Of a DNA stretch of 64,000 nt, positions 24,030 to 34,929 are shown piece after piece. Every line of letters begins with the position of its first letter. Position 1 is the first letter of the stretch. The notes below the pieces were generated by a model. It searched no databases. It was not told the origin of the DNA and saw nothing but the letters and a program-made list of their open reading frames with translations. The stretch comes from Tanypteryx hageni (lineage: Eukaryota; Arthropoda; Insecta; Odonata; Petaluridae). Location of the stretch: positions 35,914,061 through 35,978,060 of the forward strand of contig CM054117.1 in the NCBI GenBank assembly GCA_028673005.1, given 5' to 3'. The position numbers and the translations under genes were made by a program.

Positions 24030-25290
24030 ATGTTGCTGAATCAATTTCATTCTTTATTGCATCTTTAATGACATCAGATATAGATTTTATAAGATCATTT
24101 TGTACAGTAGAAGAAGTTCCTTTAAATACAATTGATGTACTTAAATGATTATGAATCTAAAAGAGGATCATAGTCATGAAGTACAAATAAAAATTCTATA
24201 TAATAACCTCTATTCATTGAATCCTTAGACTCATCATGCTCTCGAAAAGGAAGCTCTTGTTTAGATAAATAGCATATTGCATCAATAAAGTTTCTCAAAA
24301 TATTTCTATTTTTATTCACTTGTTCATTTTGTTGACTTATTTCAATTTTTCGTTGATTGATTAAAGTGTTGATTCTTTGTTTTCCAAACAGTTTAAGATT
24401 CAGAAAAGACAACATGTGATTGGGATCTTTCATGCTTTTGCAGTGCTATTGCTAAATGGTTAAGATTGGAAAACACATTTATTCCATACACCCTTCTCTT
24501 TTGAGAACAATAAACATGGCCAACAAAAAAGTCTAGAGCTAACTTCACAGCCAGTTAACCATTCCACTGTTTCATAATGTGAAATGAAAAAATGTCTTGT
24601 GTATTCAGATTTTGCGTCGTTATGTTTACAAAGCAGATTTTGAAAAGCAGGACAAGGCTTTCACAATTTTCATACAATCAGCATAGTTTTGAGTTAAAAA
24701 TGGTACACTTAATAAATTTTCAACACTTTCCCATTGTATAAAACTGGCAAATAACTCTGAGTGTCATAAAATAACAGAAATGTTTTAAAAAACAAGTACA
24801 AAACAGAAATTTAACAAACACCATAACACTAGATACAAACACTCAGTAAATCAACGCAATAATCACTCAACAGCTTGCATACTAACACCGAATTCATTTA
24901 TATGTGCTACTGACACACTGCATGTCATTCAGGCCACTATCCACAATGCATTAGCCAAGTATCTCTCCACTGCACAGCTGTTCTGCTCAAGGCTTTTCAG
25001 AGCTAGAGAGTGTGCATTGCTTCAAGGTGGCTCTTCCATTGAAATGTTTTCCTGCGAGAGGCGCTGATGAATCATCAAACGCTCTCCAGGCCGATATCTA
25101 CATTGCATAACTGAAGTATCTCTACCCTGCACTGCTGCTCCGCTCAAGTCTAGGAGGTGTGTAGCCCATATCGCACGTTTTAAGGATTTTCCAGTGATAG
25201 TATTTTTGGACGGGTGGGATTAAATTGAAAAATAGAATATCACATACATTGTGATTTATTGGGTGTGCACCGCACACCTAGCACACCCTG
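24030..25290 (-). mobile_element. hAT fragment (ZMYM1-like transposase, N-terminal part)
   Basis: Read on the minus strand, the frame 24433-24149 contains ILRNFIDAICYLSKQELPFR followed by EHDESKDSMNRGYYIE. This is the conserved block after the TTF-type zinc finger of hAT transposases related to ZMYM1 and to the 52-kDa THAP0-like proteins. At 25261-25290 an end reading CAGGGTGTGCTAGGTGTGCG (minus strand) looks like its 5' terminal repeat. The catalytic and dimerisation regions are missing, cut off at the TA tract at 24002-24029. It is non-functional. Confidence 0.7.
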
Positions 25291-25303
25291 AATATATGGT
25301 CCT

Positions 25304-25327
25304 TATATATATATATATATATATATT
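25304..25327. repeat. TA microsatellite 3
   Basis: About 24 bases of TA dinucleotides, directly outside the terminal repeat of the hAT fragment. Confidence 0.95.
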
Positions 25328-25519
25328 AACTTAAGGAAAAGAAAAGGTAGTGATGAGGGTGGCAACAAGGTGTTGAAGGAAGCCCAGCGGACACTTACCT
25401 AGTTGGGGACCAAGCTGGCAGGCTGCTGGTGGTGTCGAAGAGACACGAATAAAACACAAACACAAAAACACGAAAGCTTTTTGGACCTATGACCTTCTTC
25501 AGCGATGGAGATAGAGTAA

Positions 25520-25523
<4 letters not shown>
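25328..25523 (-). repeat. Unclassified repeat segment between two TA tracts
   Basis: About 195 bases. On the minus strand it reads GCTGAAGAAGGTCATAGG, then an A/T-rich stretch and a GC-rich end. The GAAGAAGG...AAAGC layout resembles the 3' ends of some Penelope-like or other arthropod retroelements, but I cannot classify it firmly. Confidence 0.35.

Positions 25524-25552
<29 letters not shown>
25524..25552. repeat. TA microsatellite 4
   Basis: About 29 bases of AT dinucleotides. Confidence 0.95.
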
Positions 25553-25556
<4 letters not shown>

Positions 25557-26641
25557 GCAAATGATTTCTTTTCCAGAAATAGCCCAGCAGTCATCAGCAC
25601 ATTAGGACTGTTTGCAGTTACTGTCCTTCTAGAAAACGATGTATGACCACCACTTATTGCAAGCATTGTTCAAAAGCTATATGCACTGAACATTAAGCAA
25701 AATGTTGCCGTTTGTGATGAAAACAAATGACTAACACATTTATTAATTGTATAACATTCTTATATATGTATAGTTTTTATTAAGACTTTTTTCTTGCAAA
25801 TAAATGCATAAAACTTGTGCAAAAAAATTGGTAGTAATTTTTATGAATACTTATCATTCTAGGGTTCAAGGAAAGAAGTTTGCAATGGATGATGATATCA
25901 TCAATGCTATAACTGACTGGTGCATCTCCCATGAAACATTCTTCTTCAGGAAAGGCTTCCTGGATTTGCTGCATCATTGGCAAAAGTACATCAACATCAG
26001 GGGCGGCTGTACGAAAAGCCTAAAAAGCTATGAGTGGTTTCATTAAACTGCGAGCTACAATGTACAGCATTTACTCTTTTCCCTTACTACATAGACCAAG
26101 AACTTTTCAGCCCCCCCTAGTTTGCTGTTATATTCAATAGCTCAAAAAAATACTTGATCACAATCAATTAAAATTCTGTGACTGCAATTAATCCCATTAA
26201 AGACTATGATATATTTTATAAGCTATTTTGTTGAATTGTATACATGCTTGAATGGCTACAAAGTCTGTAATAATTATAAGAATATCATGTCTTGGTATAC
26301 GTTTCAATTCTGTAGAAACATTCAGCAGATCAACCATTGGATATTTATGCCATTACATCAGCTGGCTGACACTGCTAGAACTAAATATGTATGTACTTCC
26401 TTTTTGAGCGATAAAGCCAGGTTGGGCAAATTTGATCATTATAGAACTTACAAATATATTCTAGTAAAATATTAGATCTTAATGTAGCTAGTTATGCTGC
26501 TATTATGGCTTTAAACTACTGAATAGTCTTCAAAATTAAAACAATTCAATTTCCACCTGTTATAGTAATACTCAGCTCACTTTTTAACTGCCGCGGTTGC
26601 TATCATCAATGGTGGAATCAAAGATAGTTGTTTCAAGTCAT

Positions 26642-28103
26642 CAGTGCCGGATTACCCAATAGGCACAGTAGGCACATTCGTACGGGCCCCTGAGCCCAGG
26701 GGGTCCCGTGTCCTGTCCCAGAAAAAAAAACAAGTAAAATGTGATATTTGTCTGTTACACTTACACCTATGCATCTGATTCCCTATTTGACAATTCTGTA
26801 CAAAAGCATTTTAAACAATAATAATACTATTTATTTACATTAACTAGTAACTGGCACGTTTTGATGCACAGGCTGCCATTTTTTCAGTCGCCGTTTTATG
26901 GCCAAAATTCCGACCTTAATACGCTTAATTAATCTAGCTAGGATTTTGATCCTTGTTTACATTTATATCCACCAGGCAGCAGTATTTTACCAATGTATGA
27001 AGTGCGCATGCAGTGGGAGAGACTGATCAGACTGATCTCAGGTGATACGTGCATATTTATTATGAATCAGATTTGTATTTTTGTTCTGGAAGCCTGGAAG
27101 AAGAAATCATACTTCTTTTTCTTAGCAGTGATTGTGATTCCTTTCATATTCAGTAGAAAGTAGTTATGTTCAGTTTTTAGTTCGTGTTTTTATTGTTATC
27201 AATAAAAAATTATCTCATTTTTAGTGTTTAGGTATTTTTATTTGCCAAATTGCTTATCATTATTTTTCTTTATTATTATGTTTTATATATACAGTAATCC
27301 CCTGACTTATGTTGTCCCGTCTTACGTCGTTCTGCACTTATGTCGATTGCCCCTAGACTCAACATATTAAGCCAAGCGCGCAAAATCGTACCTACGTTGT
27401 ATTGCGTTGCCCTTACATCGTCCATGAATTGGGATCTCAACTGCGAGTAGTTGGCAACACCGTACTGAGCGCGCCAAGTGTCACAGGCCGTGAGTAGTCA
27501 GCAACACTGCACTGAGCATTGATTCGAATGAGCAGCGAGCAGCAACAGCTGAACAAGGAATAAAGAGGCTGTTTGCTTGCTATGAGGAGATTCTGAGGGA
27601 GAAGAGGTCTTTGTCCCACCAGAGTTGGACATTGGAGATGATGATCCAGATGACCCGCCTACAGTTCAAGAGGAAGTGCCTCCTCCTCCTTAAATTGTCA
27701 TTTTTTTATCAGATTTCATGTTTTTAGTAAAGTTTTCATAAGTACATATCAATATATCTTTTTTCCTGGTCAAAATTGATTGTCTGGAACCACCCCCTCC
27801 CCATTTTAACATGGCATTTATGGGAAAATCTGTCTCGACTAATGTCGCCGGTCTCGGAACCAATTATGACATAACTTCAGGGGATGACTGTATTTCAAAA
27901 AATTTTATGAATATTTTTTATGCATTTAATATGTACCTACTGTAATGATTCTGTACCATTGGTATATTATCACATTATTATTTTTGTAAAAGTTTTAAAA
28001 ACTGTATATTAATACAAATAAATAAATTAGAGCGTTTTTTATACCATTACAAAGTATGAAGTGCCTGTGTCTAGAGGCCTCAGAGGGCCTTAATCCGGCA
28101 CTG
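26642..28103. mobile_element. Non-autonomous hAT element with nested Tigger-like MITE
   Basis: The two ends are inverted copies of CAGTGCCGGATTA, followed on both sides by GC-rich stretches with GGGCCC/GGCC motifs. The flanking octamers CAAGTCAT (26634-26641) and CAAGTGAT (28104-28111) agree at 7 of 8 positions. The 1462-bp element shows no hAT transposase. About 600 bp of it is a later insertion at 27292-27890. Confidence 0.87.
27292..27890. mobile_element. pogo/Tigger-like MITE nested in the hAT element
   Basis: The ends CAGTAATCCCCTGACTTATG and (reverse complement of the right end) CAGTCATCCCCTGAAGTTAT are inverted repeats, and TA dinucleotides flank both sides (27290-27291, 27891-27892). 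CAGT starts with TA duplications fit pogo/Tigger elements. On the + strand, 27600-27690 encodes an acidic, proline-rich stretch (DIGDDDPDDPP, then VPPPP and a stop) that may be the transposase C-terminus. No DDE domain remains. Confidence 0.8.
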
Positions 28104-28476
28104 CAAGTGATTGTCAATTCTATTGAACCATCTTTACACAATGATAATTATGTGATTATGTAAAGTTAAAATTTTATACCAATTACTGTTATGTTATTGC
28201 ATAATAGACACCTATTACACAAATCCATTATTTATACTGATTCTGATTTACAAGGCATTGGTTTACATGTCATATTCAAAATATAGTAATTGCATGCTAA
28301 TTTTTTTTAATGTTAAATTTATTACATTTAAGGATATTTACTTATTAGGTAATAAATATTAGTGTAAAAAATATGGAATAGTTTTGGTTTACTACCTCCT
28401 GTGATAGCAGCAACTCAAACAGCAGGGAAATGTACTATGCAGTAACAAAAAATGAAATTGACATTCAGATATTTAA

Positions 28477-30058
28477 CACATTAGCTCCCATGAGGGTCAC
28501 CGGTGGGTCTCATGAGAATTGATTTCAATACCGCGAGACATGTTAATGGGTCACAGTACTATAACGTTTAAATGGAGGCTGTCTTCATGGGGTAGAAATA
28601 ATGTATTTCCAACACCACAGCTGGGACAGAACATTTTTGTGGTGGTTAATGGTTGAAAAACTGAAGGGTTTATTTTATATAAAAAAATCTGATGTGGCCA
28701 CCACATGACTTTCTTTATATCTGTAATATTTCTAAAAATTCCAAATAGGTTACATAATAATAAATATTTTAAGAAACCGAGAAAATTTTAGACTTTACAA
28801 AGAACAGAAATAAACTCAAAACATAGCCTTCTCATACTGGATATAGCCACAAAGCTCCAACAATTAAGAAAAAAAGGAGTGTTACAAAGACGTAACTAAG
28901 CATCAGTTGTTAACAATAGTCGTCGGTAGGTGGCAGTTAAAAATATAAGATATCTCTTAAACAATGCATTATATGGGAAAATGTTTCAAACAAAGGTTGT
29001 AGAAAATTAAATTTTCTACAACTTTTATTCCATTACATTTTTACATTTATCAAATATTAAAGCAAATATTTCAAAATGATGGATAAGTGACAAGAGTAAA
29101 CACCCACTTCCGGTTGACCGATTTTTACTAAAAACTAATCAGTTCCTGCAACTTTTATAAAAATGTTAAATATAAAATTTTGCGTTGACCTGATTAATAT
29201 TTTTTGAGTTAGAGCACCCATAAAAAAGCTATCACACGCACAGACATCGAGAAAATGGTCATAATAATGGTAAAGATTCATAATTATATTTGATTTTAAT
29301 AAACAAATGTGTAAATGGCATTAAAAGAACTGAGAGTTTCATTATTAAAACTTAGGAATGTTTGTTCTGAAAGCAGTTTAAGCATAGGAAGGGTTTGTCT
29401 TCACACTCACTGGAAAAGGTTGATACCTTTTTGCATCTCTTTTGTGCGATTTTCCAATCTCATCATTTGGCCATCATTTGTTAGTAACATGGCAAATTTA
29501 TCTCTCTTTTTCTTCTGTTATCCGGTATTCTGTCATTTGATTCTGTTAGTACCTACACGTTTTCTTTTTAGCTTAGGTATAATCATCGCAGCAGTTAGTT
29601 GACCGAATTTCTAAAATCCTAATGAAGAGCTTTACTCTGAAATTGGCAACCTCTATTGTTGAGCCACTTTTCTTTTGGTACAAGTGGAGGGCATTTACTA
29701 CCACTGTACCAAGAAATAGCTCAAAAGCCACCTTATGGTACCAACGAATTGTACACTATAGTACATTGAAATATCTTGACCTCTGGTCTGATATATCAAT
29801 CCCCTGCTTATGCTTATTGTAAAACAGTGTAGCTGCTGGTTTGATCACTTCTTCCCAGTGTTTTTCATTTCCAAAGTGTGCTTTGTAGAGATGAAGTAAG
29901 AATATGTGATAAGAAGTTGCACAATAAAGCAGGGAATCATAGAGATGCAACGTTTGTGCGAGCCACACGAGGGCCACGCGGTTCATACAGTAGTAGTGTT
30001 TCTGAATTTTTACCTACCAGTGTACCATGAGGGTCACTGGGGGATCACATGATGAAAT
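28477..30058 (-). mobile_element. piggyBac-like element with C-terminal transposase remnant
   Basis: TTAA sites occur at 28473-28476 and 30059-30062. Just inside each lies a related near-palindrome (CATGAGGGTCACCGGTGGG on the left, CCATGAGGGTCACTGGGGG on the right). On the minus strand, 29986-29605 encodes KPAATLFYNKHKQGIDISDQ, TIRWYHKVAFELFLGTVVVN and STIEVANFRVK. These match the C-terminal half of piggyBac transposases (K..V..YN..K.GVD..DQ; KWY+K..FHLL). One stop interrupts the frame after FNVL and others follow. The N-terminal half is absent. The family is secure; the ends are tentative. Confidence 0.75.
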
Positions 30059-30129
30059 TTAAAATTTTTGTAAAATGTAACACATATCGATACATAAAAG
30101 TGTGGAATGATGTCATAGGCAGCTGCAGT

Positions 30130-31543
30130 CAGCGGCGAACTTCTGCCTAGGCAAACTAGGCAGCTGCCTAGGGCCCCAACCTCGGCGGGGGCCCCGACCA
30201 GGGGCCGAAATGGTACACATTGAGGACACAGGACACGGAAAATAATATGTCCATTTTTCCGAACGAAATAGAAAATAATTGACCATAGTTAATTTTTTGA
30301 CAAGTCAAGTGGCAACACAGAGTCTGTGTTCTTTGTTTGTTTTGCATCGCACCTGACTTCATTCTATAACTTGTCATTACTTGTCAGTTTGCGTTGAAAG
30401 TGTGTGTTAGAAAGATGTATCAATTTCAATTTTGCGGCTCAAAGGTTTTATCTTCCACGCGAATTTGCTGAGGTTAGTTAAGGTTACGATACGAGTAGTG
30501 TTGGCGACGGATGCTAAATAATGTGATAGAATTTTCTAGTGTATAGTGTCTTAAGATTTTATAGAACATCGAACTGGGTACGATCGCTGAACTTTATCGG
30601 TCCTTGGTAACATACCTAGAAGATATAAGGAAAGTCGGTACCTTTGATCATTATGAGTCGAAAGCTGTGGAAACAAGCGGTGAACAGAACTACGCATACG
30701 ATATGAAGAGGAAACGTAAGCGAAAGGTCCAGTTTGACGAAGTAAAGGAAAACGAGGCAGGGCAGGGACAGATTCAGAGTTACCGTCTTCAACGTCATTA
30801 TCGACAGGTTGATTGCAGAACAACAGACACGTGGCTCTGCTTACGAGAAGTTAAGTAAAAAGTTTGACTTTCTCACGAAGCTACATAGTTTGGAATCTCA
30901 AGACGTCGGTGACGGAGCACGGAACCTGGAAGCCTTCTATCCGGGGGATTTGGACGGTACTTTGGAAAACAAGTGTCTGCACCTGCGAGCTCATTTGTTG
31001 TCCGCTGAGGCTACAGGGGGAAAAGGATTGTCGTCACTGGAGCTATACAAGTACATCCTGGAAAAAGGCTTTTTGGACATTTATCCAAACGTGAGAATAG
31101 CGCTCCGGATGCTGTTGTGTACACCAGGGTCAAACTGTTCGGCAGAACGGTCGTTTTCAGCGCTAAAGAGAGTTAAGAATTATTTAAGATCTACCACAGA
31201 AGAGAACAGGCTTAATTCACTCTCTGTGCTGTACATAGAGTCAGAAATAACGCAGTCTGTGGACTATAGTGAGGTCATCCGTTCCTTTGCAGAGAAGAAA
31301 GTTCGTCGCGTGGCAATGTAATCTTGTAATTATATGTAAATGTAAAATTTATAATGTGTAAAAAAGTATAGTTGGTACTTGTCTATTTCATTTCTAAGTC
31401 TGCTTGTCTATTTTCTTAAGTCAAAGTACGTTAAATAAATAAAAAATAAAAGTAAAGTTTGTTTTTTGTTAAATTACCAAAAAGGGGGCCCCGACTCTGT
31501 TAACTGCCTAGGAGCCCTGGGTCTCTATGTCCGGGCTTGGCTG
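30130..31543 (+). mobile_element. Decayed hAT element with dimerisation-domain remnant
   Basis: The left end begins CAGCGGCGAAC and the right end, read inward, CAGCCAAGCCC. Both carry CCTAGGCAG and GGGGCCCC motifs about 35-60 bases inside. I could not find a clear 8-bp duplication. The middle encodes the C-terminal part of a hAT transposase, described in the next entry. Confidence 0.65.
30657..31321 (+). pseudogene. hAT transposase C-terminal fragment (ZMYM1-like)
   Basis: The +-strand frame ending at 31321 contains the hAT dimerisation motif TPGSNCSAERSFSALKRVKN followed by YLRSTTEENRLNSLSVLYIE. Upstream, DRFRVTVFNVIIDRLIAEQQ matches the ZMYM1-like class. A basic stretch (KRKRKRKVQFDE, 30700-30750) is in another frame, so a frameshift lies near 30765. 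The zinc finger and most of the catalytic domain are missing. About 200 codons remain of a protein usually over 600 residues. Confidence 0.85.
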
Positions 31544-31663
31544 CAGTACGAAAATATTTTATAAAAATTCCACAGAGCAGAAAGGAAATTTGGCAAAAGT
31601 TGTGTTAAGTGGTTGCCTAGGTAACCAGTTATTGATAACAAGCTTCTGCTCGTGTTACAATAA

Positions 31664-31720
31664 ATGCATGGTGGTGGCGGAGTGGTTAGAGCAGGGATCC
31701 CCTACCAGGGAGGCAAGATG
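31664..31720 (+). repeat. tRNA-like SINE head fragment
   Basis: GGTGGCGGAGTGGTTAGAGC resembles a Leu/Ser-type box A region. No box B or tail follows, so this is at best a truncated SINE head. Confidence 0.35.
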
Positions 31721-32099
31721 AGCTAAATTTGAAATTCAAAATAATTGGTGAGTTATGCCCTCCCTAAATTTTTAAAACCTCGATCTTGATGAAACTCGTG
31801 GGTCCTTCTGGAAGAAAATTTTTATGAATTTTATTTTATAATATGATTTTAAAATTATATTCGTGTTGACAATCTAAACATTCCTGTAAAAATAAGTAGA
31901 GTATTTAAATAAAATTCACCAATGAAAATTCACTATTACATAAATTTTAATAAAAGTTTAAATAATACAACTATAAGTTAGCATACAACAAAACTTCAAT
32001 GAGATATTTAACAATGCTTACTATCTTCTAATTTTTCATATTCCAGGACATAGGAGGATAAAGTAAGTCCCATTGTGATGAGTATCCGTAAATTTTGAT

Positions 32100-33860
32100 C
32101 TACATTTTGATTTTAATATCTTTAATGTAGAGAACCCAACTTTCACACAAATAAGTAGACCCAAAGCACAAATAAATTCTCTGAAAAGTTTCCTTTAATA
32201 AAGGATATTTATCATTTTCAACCAGGGACCAAGAATTACTTTGTGAGGATCTGGCCTTCAGTTGTAAATCTGATTGCATAGTAATAATTTCTATTTCTAT
32301 ATCAGCAATATTTTTGTTCATAATATTTCCTATTTGTACAGATGGCTCACTTATATAAGTTTCAAGAAAAGGATTTAAAACAAAAGTCGCTTTGGTTTTA
32401 TCACACTAAAATCAGCAAAACAATTTTCAATTTATTTTTAGTTTTTAAGTTGTTCATAGTAAATATTCTTGTCAAATATTATATTTTCTTGTACCTTTTT
32501 CTCCAAGGAAGGACAGTGAGAAGATTCTATTTTTTATTTATGATATCCACAAGATCAATATTAATTCAAATGCATTCACAGATTCAATCATTTGAAACGA
32601 ATTTCTCCCTTTACCTTGAAGTTCAAGGTTAAGATAATTTAATTTTGACATCAAATCGATAAAGAATGTTAAGTCAGACAACCATTGAGGGTCAGTGAGT
32701 TCTTCATACTGTTCATTCCTTGATGCAATAAATTATATTATTTCTGGTAGAAGATCCTGAAATCTTTGTAACACATTTCCTTTGCTGAGCCATCTTACCT
32801 CTGAATGCAAGATCAAGCCATCATTTTGTCCATCAATTTCATCTATAAGCATTTTAAAAAGTTTATGCTGCAGCGATCTGGCATAGATAGAATTCACTAT
32901 TCTTAGAACTATGGGCATAATTTGATCAAAGCTAAGCACTTTCGAACAAAGTACCTGTTGATGGATGATAAATGGTAATTTATAAAATCTGGAAAATCAG
33001 CACCCTTTCTACAGAGAACAATAATGCCAATATCATGACCAATCATTGATAGTGCACCATCTGTTATTATAGAAGCAATTTTTTAAAAGGCAAAATATTT
33101 CCTTTAACATAATTTTTAAGTGCCTTTTCTCATGTTTTTTCTATTAAGTTATGACTGAAATTGTCTTCTTTTACTGAAAAACCTATGAAAACCATTCTAA
33201 TAAAGACAATTAATTGTGCAGTATTAGTAATGTCAGCAGATTCATCACATTGTAGACTGAAAGATTCACTTTGTCCCAGATCATTCTTTAATTGATAATT
33301 TACATTTTCAGAAATTAATTCTATTCTCCAGGTAATTGTGTTTGCTGAAAGTTGTACCTCTTTTATTAAAATTTCATTTTTATTTTTAAATTCTCGGAAC
33401 AAAGTCTCCGAAGTGGCAATCATAGCATTTTAAAAACCAATTTCACCATCTTCAAATTGTTTTTTCTGTACTGCATGAACATGTGCCACTATAAATGATG
33501 CAACAGTAGGATTTATTACCATAAATCTTGAAATATGGTTGGCTTGCATTCAGGACATTTTTTAATTCCTTAACTTTTGTCCTTCTTCAATTACTATTTA
33601 AAGGAAATTCATTCTCATATTTCTTATGAACTGATTTGAAATGTTGCTGTATTTCTTCCCTACACTAAAAATTGACTCACAAATTAAGCAAATACATTTG
33701 TCTTTAATGCTTATGAAAAAATAATGTTCTTCCCATTCTTTATGAAAATAGTATTTAACAATTCATGGTTTCTTTCGAGGTGGTACTCATGAAAAGATAT
33801 TTTATACCTTGGATTAAAAAAATCTTAATTTGACACTAACTGATTGGTCACAAATTTCAT
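32100..33860 (-). pseudogene. Decayed hAT transposase (GTF2IRD2/ZBED5-like)
   Basis: Minus-strand fragments in order: a Cys-containing N-terminal remnant (about 33850-33560); 33423-33130 with LGQSESFSLQCDESADITNT, then AQLIVFIRM; 32939-32733 with IVNSIYARSLQHKLFKMLID and LILHSEVRWLSKGNVLQRF; and 32321-32100, a C-terminal remnant. CDES(T/A)D and HSEVRWLSRG.VL.RF are landmarks of the hAT subfamily that gave rise to GTF2IRD2 and ZBED5. Several stops and frameshifts separate the pieces. It cannot make a full transposase. Confidence 0.85.
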
Positions 33861-34048
33861 TAAACTATCAACATTTATAATACTAATATACAGGGTAGTA
33901 ACTTTGTACATGCATCATAGGAAATTCAGTGATAAAACTACATATTTATAAAAAAGAAAATCCTTGCAATTTAATGTAGAACATAAAATTTTTATAAATA
34001 TCTAGGATAAATAATGTTACGTGTATTGAGATTGTATTGGCTACAAGA

Positions 34049-34326
34049 ATGAAAAGATATGCCTACACTATTAGCTATAAGCTTCAGGTGATTCAATATG
34101 CAAAAACCCAAGGAAACTGAGCAGCAGAAAGTCATTTTGGTACATGTCCCACAGAAAAAATTATGCATGAATGGAGTAAACAGGAAAAAATCTAAAGGTG
34201 ACAGGAAAAGAGAAATATAGCCTTCATAAGCTTGGTCCTAAACGGCGACAACTAGAGTAAGTGACAAAATGGATAATAAAACAGAGGAAGTTAGGTATTG
34301 CTATTGGTATTGAAAACTTATTTCAG
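34049..34326 (+). pseudogene. pogo-like transposase N-terminal fragment
   Basis: The + strand reads MKRYAYTISYKLQVIQYAKT, then GN-stop-AAESHFGTCPTEKIMHEW, a helix-turn-helix of the pogo/BrkDBD type (YT..YKL.VI.YA...GN.AA..HFG). After two more stops it continues HKLGPKRRQLE and VTKWIIKQRKLG. The fragment ends where a different transposase on the other strand begins. It is clearly dead. Confidence 0.65.
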
Positions 34327-34911
34327 GTTGTACCCTTCGGCTGATACAATGTCTTGCAATGCCTTGGGAAATGTGGCAGCAGCAGCATGGTCTGCACTTG
34401 GAGCTTCCCCACTAACATTAATGCTGTGAAAATTTTGATGAAGGATGAATTTATCAAACTGTCTTTTACTTGCAGAGAACAGTTCTTCAGCACCATCCTG
34501 CTCCTGCTGTAGGTGTTCAAACAGCTGCACTGCTTTAGCCCTTATAGCAGTTGATGAAAGATTCATCCTCTTATGGTTCTGGTCTTCTACCCAAATCCCT
34601 AACATACTCTCCATTTGTTCCACAATAGGGTTTCACATACCCGTGGTTTTCTTCGCAGATAAGGGAGTAGAGTGCAAAACGGAACTCCTTATTTTCTCAG
34701 CATTCTTTTTGATGGAGCGAATGGTAGACTCACCAAGGTTGTAGGATCGACTGATGGAAGCAGATCCTTCCCCAGCATCAGCACGCTTTAAAATTTTGAG
34801 TTTTTGCTCCAGCGTCAATGCGTTCCTCTTCCTCTTCATTTCGTGCTCGGTATGAGGGGTAGCCATGAATTTGGAAGCCATTCTTTCAATGGTAACAGTG
34901 TAAAAATGCAT
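34318..34911 (-). pseudogene. Tigger-like transposase, CENP-B-type N-terminal half
   Basis: The minus-strand frame starts MASKFMATP at 34911. It gives a CENP-B-N helix-turn-helix (ALTLEQKLKILKRADAGEGS, then ASISRSYNLGESTIRSIKK) and a CENP-B-type second DNA-binding domain (MLGIWVEDQNHKRMNLSSTA, AVQLFEHLQQEQ, SADHAAAATFPKAL). A TGA at 34630-34632 interrupts it in frame, consistent with one C-to-T change. After EGYNLK a TAA falls where the family has Q-V-F-N, and the frame then ends. The DDE catalytic domain is missing. Confidence 0.9.
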
Positions 34912-34929
34912 TACAAAGATACCAAAAAG

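Larger units (their letters stand above)
23675..25864. mobile_element. piggyBac-like element inserted in the mariner
   Basis: The left end TTAA|CCCTAGAATG lies at 23671-23684 and the right end CATTCTAGGG|TTCA at 25855-25868. The CCCTAGAA ends closely resemble piggyBac, and the right TTCA is a one-base change from TTAA. A subterminal palindrome GTCGTAAAAATTACGAC lies at the left end. Near the right end, 25632-25693 (+) encodes RKRCMTTTYCKHCSKAICTE, which fits the Cys-rich C-terminus of piggyBac transposases; the rest of the protein is gone. Inside are a hAT fragment, four TA microsatellites and a possible retroelement fragment. Confidence 0.85.
22816..26010 (+). pseudogene. Decayed mariner transposase split by a piggyBac-like insertion
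   Basis: The N-terminus at 22816 starts MEKFEHRAVYH and continues in pieces (VKKWVGNFKRGRGRLEDEP), typical of mariner helix-turn-helix domains. After several stops and frameshifts, 23505-23674 gives IIHDNITLHNSH and PYSPDLAPSSF..FPNLK, the conserved mariner motifs around the catalytic region. The frame stops at TTAA (23671-23674). The missing C-terminus resumes at about 25865 as GKKFAMDDDIINAITDW and runs to YINIRGG. Removing 23675-25864 plus one TTAA copy restores one reading frame across the joint (SYLKGKKF). The element is otherwise heavily mutated. Confidence 0.88.

Noticed and set aside
30122..31551. 8-bp duplication for the hAT element at 30130-31543
   Set aside because: The flanking octamers GCTGCAGT and CAGTACGA do not match without shifting, so I do not claim exact ends.
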